A stretch of 55,722 bases of DNA. Origin: JANRKG01 sp033763635. GTDB lineage: Bacteria; Cyanobacteriota; Cyanobacteriia; GCF-001939115. Where the stretch lies: the NCBI GenBank assembly GCA_033763635.1, contig JANRKG010000083.1, positions 1-55,722 on the forward strand, in the 5' to 3' direction. A program made the position numbers and the translations under genes. The stretch's first letter is position 1; each line of letters opens with the position of its first letter. The notes below the pieces were generated by a model, which saw only the letters and a list, made by a program, of their open reading frames with translations, did no database searches and was not told where the DNA came from. Below, piece by piece: positions 54,041 through 55,722 of the stretch.

Positions 54041-55336
54041 CTACCCCTTACTGGGGCCAAAGCCGATCGCACCCGCATAGAGTGCCTGATCCCCCAGTTC
54101 GTCTTCGATCCGCAGGAGCCGGTTGTACTTGGCAACCCGCTCACTCCGACAGAGAGAACCCGTTTTGATTTGTCCAGCACGGGTCGCAACTGCCAGATCT
54201 GCGATCGTCGTGTCTTCTGTTTCGCCCGATCGGTGACTGATGATGGAGCGGTAGCTGTGACGATTTGCCAGGTCGATCGTTTCCAGCGTTTCCGTCAGGG
54301 AGCCAATCTGGTTCAGCTTGATCAGAATCGAGTTGCCAGCCTTTTCCTGGATACCCTGCTTCAAACGGGTGGGGTTCGTCACAAACAGGTCATCTCCCAC
54401 CAGTTGCACCCGATGCCCTAACCGCTCCGTCAGAAGTTTCCAGTGTTGCCAGTCATCTTCATGGAGTCCATCTTCGATCGAGACGATCGGGTACTGGTTG
54501 ACCAATTTTTCCAGATAGTCGATCAGAACCGTCGGTTCCTGGGTTGCTCCGTCGTAGGTGTACTTGCCGTCCTTATAGAATTCACTTGCAGCGACATCCA
54601 GAGCGAGAGCCACCTCTGAACCGGGTTTGTATCCTGCCTTTTCGATCGCTATCATCAGCAAATCGAGAGCAGCCTGATTGGATTCTAAATTTGGAGCAAA
54701 ACCCCCTTCATCGCCAACCCCCGTAAGCAAGCCTTTATCCTTCAGCACTTTACTGAGGGCTGCGAAGACTTCCGCGCCCCACCGCAGGGCTTCTCGGAAT
54801 GAAGAAGCACCGTGAGGCACAATCATAAATTCTTGAATGTCCACATTGTTATCAGCATGGGCACCCCCGTTGATCACATTCATCAGGGGAACAGGAAGCA
54901 AATTTGCCAACGGTCCACCCAGGTAACGGTAGAGGGGAACGCCCAGGGCATCGGCCCCTGCCTTGGCATTTGCCAAAGAAACTGCCAGGATTGCGTTTGC
55001 TCCCATTTGGACCTTGTTTGGGGTGCCATCCAGTTCAATCATGGACCGATCGATCATGATCTGGTCCAGGGCATCCAGACCTAACAGCTTCGGAGCGATT
55101 TCTTCCTCCACATTCCGAACCGCCTGAAGAACTCCCTTCCCCCCATAGCGGGGCTGGTCTGCGTCCCGTAACTCGTGGGCTTCAAATGATCCGGTTGAGG
55201 CTCCACTGGGTACCTGAGCAATGCCCACTGCACCGTTTGCTAAATGGACTTCTGCCTCAACGGTGGGGCGGCCTCGCGAATCCAGAATTTCACGGGCAAG
55301 AATAATGTCAATGGTTGTGTCTTGAGTGTCAATCAT
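54041..55336 (-). CDS. eno: Enolase (phosphopyruvate hydratase)
   Basis: I chose the ATG at 55336 (431 residues, the normal enolase length). The frame stays open 67 codons further upstream, but that part looks like leader sequence. The motifs are AREILDSRGRPTVEAEV, LPVPLMNVINGGAHADN, the metal Asp in ALDVAASEF, SIEDGLHEDD, VGDDLFVTN, the catalytic Lys in LIKLNQIGS and SHRSGETEDT. It converts 2-phosphoglycerate to phosphoenolpyruvate and often sits in the RNA degradosome in other bacteria. Confidence 0.96.
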   Translation of the reverse strand: MIDTQDTTIDIILAREILDSRGRPTVEAEVHLANGAVGIAQVPSGASTGSFEAHELRDADQPRYGGKGVLQAVRNVEEEIAPKLLGLDALDQIMIDRSMIELDGTPNKVQMGANAILAVSLANAKAGADALGVPLYRYLGGPLANLLPVPLMNVINGGAHADNNVDIQEFMIVPHGASSFREALRWGAEVFAALSKVLKDKGLLTGVGDEGGFAPNLESNQAALDLLMIAIEKAGYKPGSEVALALDVAASEFYKDGKYTYDGATQEPTVLIDYLEKLVNQYPIVSIEDGLHEDDWQHWKLLTERLGHRVQLVGDDLFVTNPTRLKQGIQEKAGNSILIKLNQIGSLTETLETIDLANRHSYRSIISHRSGETEDTTIADLAVATRAGQIKTGSLCRSERVAKYNRLLRIEDELGDQALYAGAIGFGPSKG

Positions 55337-55592
55337 GGTAGTTGTTAAGCCTCTAAACCCATGCGGCAGATGTCGGTGTAGCGAAGGTAAGTGTGTAGGC
55401 CATTGCGCCAGATATGGAATCTTACCAGGTTTATGAAAATATTCGACAAGCTTGATTGTATAGAATCTGCTCAGATCCCATTCACGGGTTAGCTTAAGAA
55501 TGTCTGTAAGTTCTGGGATGATCAGGATTGAAGTCAAGAAGTACGGAATTCTTTACTCAGATCTGTCGAAAAGACCCCTGGGGAGTGAGTGT

Positions 55593-55722
55593 GTGAGGAA
55601 ACAAATTATACAGGTTGTGCTGTTGGGCGTTTTAGGGGCGATCGGGCCGGGATGGATGGCTTATGTACAGTCGGGATCGACTTTCCCCGATCCCCGTGGC
55701 ATGGCTCAGGTGACATCGGTTT
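55593..55722 (+). CDS. N-terminal fragment of a secreted protein (runs off the right edge)
   Basis: GTG 55593 has GGGGAG 7 bases upstream. The 43 codons present give a basic start (MRKQ), a hydrophobic core (VVLLGVLGAIGPGW) and a polar part with FPDPRGMAQ, so a Sec signal peptide with cleavage near residue 24. The frame is open upstream too, but the ribosome site picks this start. It is divergent from eno. Function cannot be judged from the part seen. Confidence 0.55.
   Translation, partial: MRKQIIQVVLLGVLGAIGPGWMAYVQSGSTFPDPRGMAQVTSV

Noticed and set aside
55337..55537. N-terminal extension of 67 codons on enolase
   Set aside because: Enolases start near the AREILDSRG motif; the ATG at 55336 gives the normal 431 residues and the extension has no family similarity.
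1..55722. tRNA, rRNA, transposase and phage genes
   Set aside because: I looked for TpsiC-like GGTTCGA stems, rRNA blocks and transposase motifs in the gaps and saw none; a covariance search could still find a small RNA I missed.

Overview
The window is chromosomal DNA from a cyanobacterium, most likely a filamentous one. Evidence for a cyanobacterium: the HIP1 octamer GCGATCGC recurs throughout; the ferrochelatase carries a C-terminal chlorophyll-binding helix; there is a KaiC/KaiB pair, a glycine-rich RRM protein, a Ycf46-type AAA+ ATPase and a PEP-CTERM protein. Evidence for filaments: adjacent genes that look like fraC and fraD, the septal-junction proteins of multicellular cyanobacteria. 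No heterocyst, nitrogen-fixation, mobile-element, rRNA, tRNA or CRISPR locus is visible. The genus cannot be fixed from this sequence; a Leptolyngbya-like organism is a guess.

Layout. 0-3.6 kb: edge of a secreted-protein gene, an HD-domain protein coupled to an AI-2E-type permease, and an orphan peptide-ABC permease. 3.7-7.5 kb (minus strand): a SAM methyltransferase behind a haem-oxygenase-like diiron protein, then Ycf46-like ATPase. 7.7-13.8 kb: class V aminotransferase, SGNH/DUF1574 protein, RlmI-like methyltransferase, GST, and a double-domain corrinoid adenosyltransferase. 13.9-15.6 kb: fraC-fraD. 15.7-19.6 kb: a GH13-CBM20 amylase convergent with treZ. 19.7-21.4 kb: an RluA-like protein lacking the usual catalytic Asp, and an RRM protein. 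21.5-35.6 kb: twelve consecutive minus-strand genes, comprising a kaiC2B2-like pair, DUF2809, a small unknown, a CDC48-like double AAA+ ATPase, a BON protein, a GvpF/L protein, an internally duplicated MazG-like protein, a flotillin/YqiJ pair, a PEP-CTERM VWA protein and NDH-2. 35.8-40.5 kb: a translationally coupled xdhABC operon. 40.7-44.5 kb: SH3/peptidoglycan-binding protein, MscS channel, a long leader with small reading frames, and a Rieske oxygenase. 44.7-55.7 kb: hemH, ugd and UDP-glucuronate decarboxylase, a NarL-type regulator, DoxX, an MBL hydrolase, surE, pheS, eno and the start of a secreted protein.

How genes work together. The xdhABC genes encode the iron-sulfur/FAD subunit, the molybdenum subunit and the cofactor-inserting factor of one purine-oxidising enzyme. 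Ugd and the decarboxylase make UDP-xylose from UDP-glucose. FraC and FraD act at the septum. Flotillin and the YqiJ-like protein form a membrane-domain pair. KaiC and KaiB form a non-canonical clock-type pair without kaiA nearby.

The best candidate for an undescribed system is 24.2-29.7 kb. A gas-vesicle-type GvpF/L protein sits 20 bases behind a MazG-like protein with four W-x-x-G modules, near a CDC48-like ATPase and a BON protein, with no gvpA anywhere in the window. Other points of interest are a dispersed palindromic repeat family (two copies 84% identical over 100 bases by hand count), a stop codon inside a terminator loop, a diiron protein/methyltransferase pair, and several small genes.
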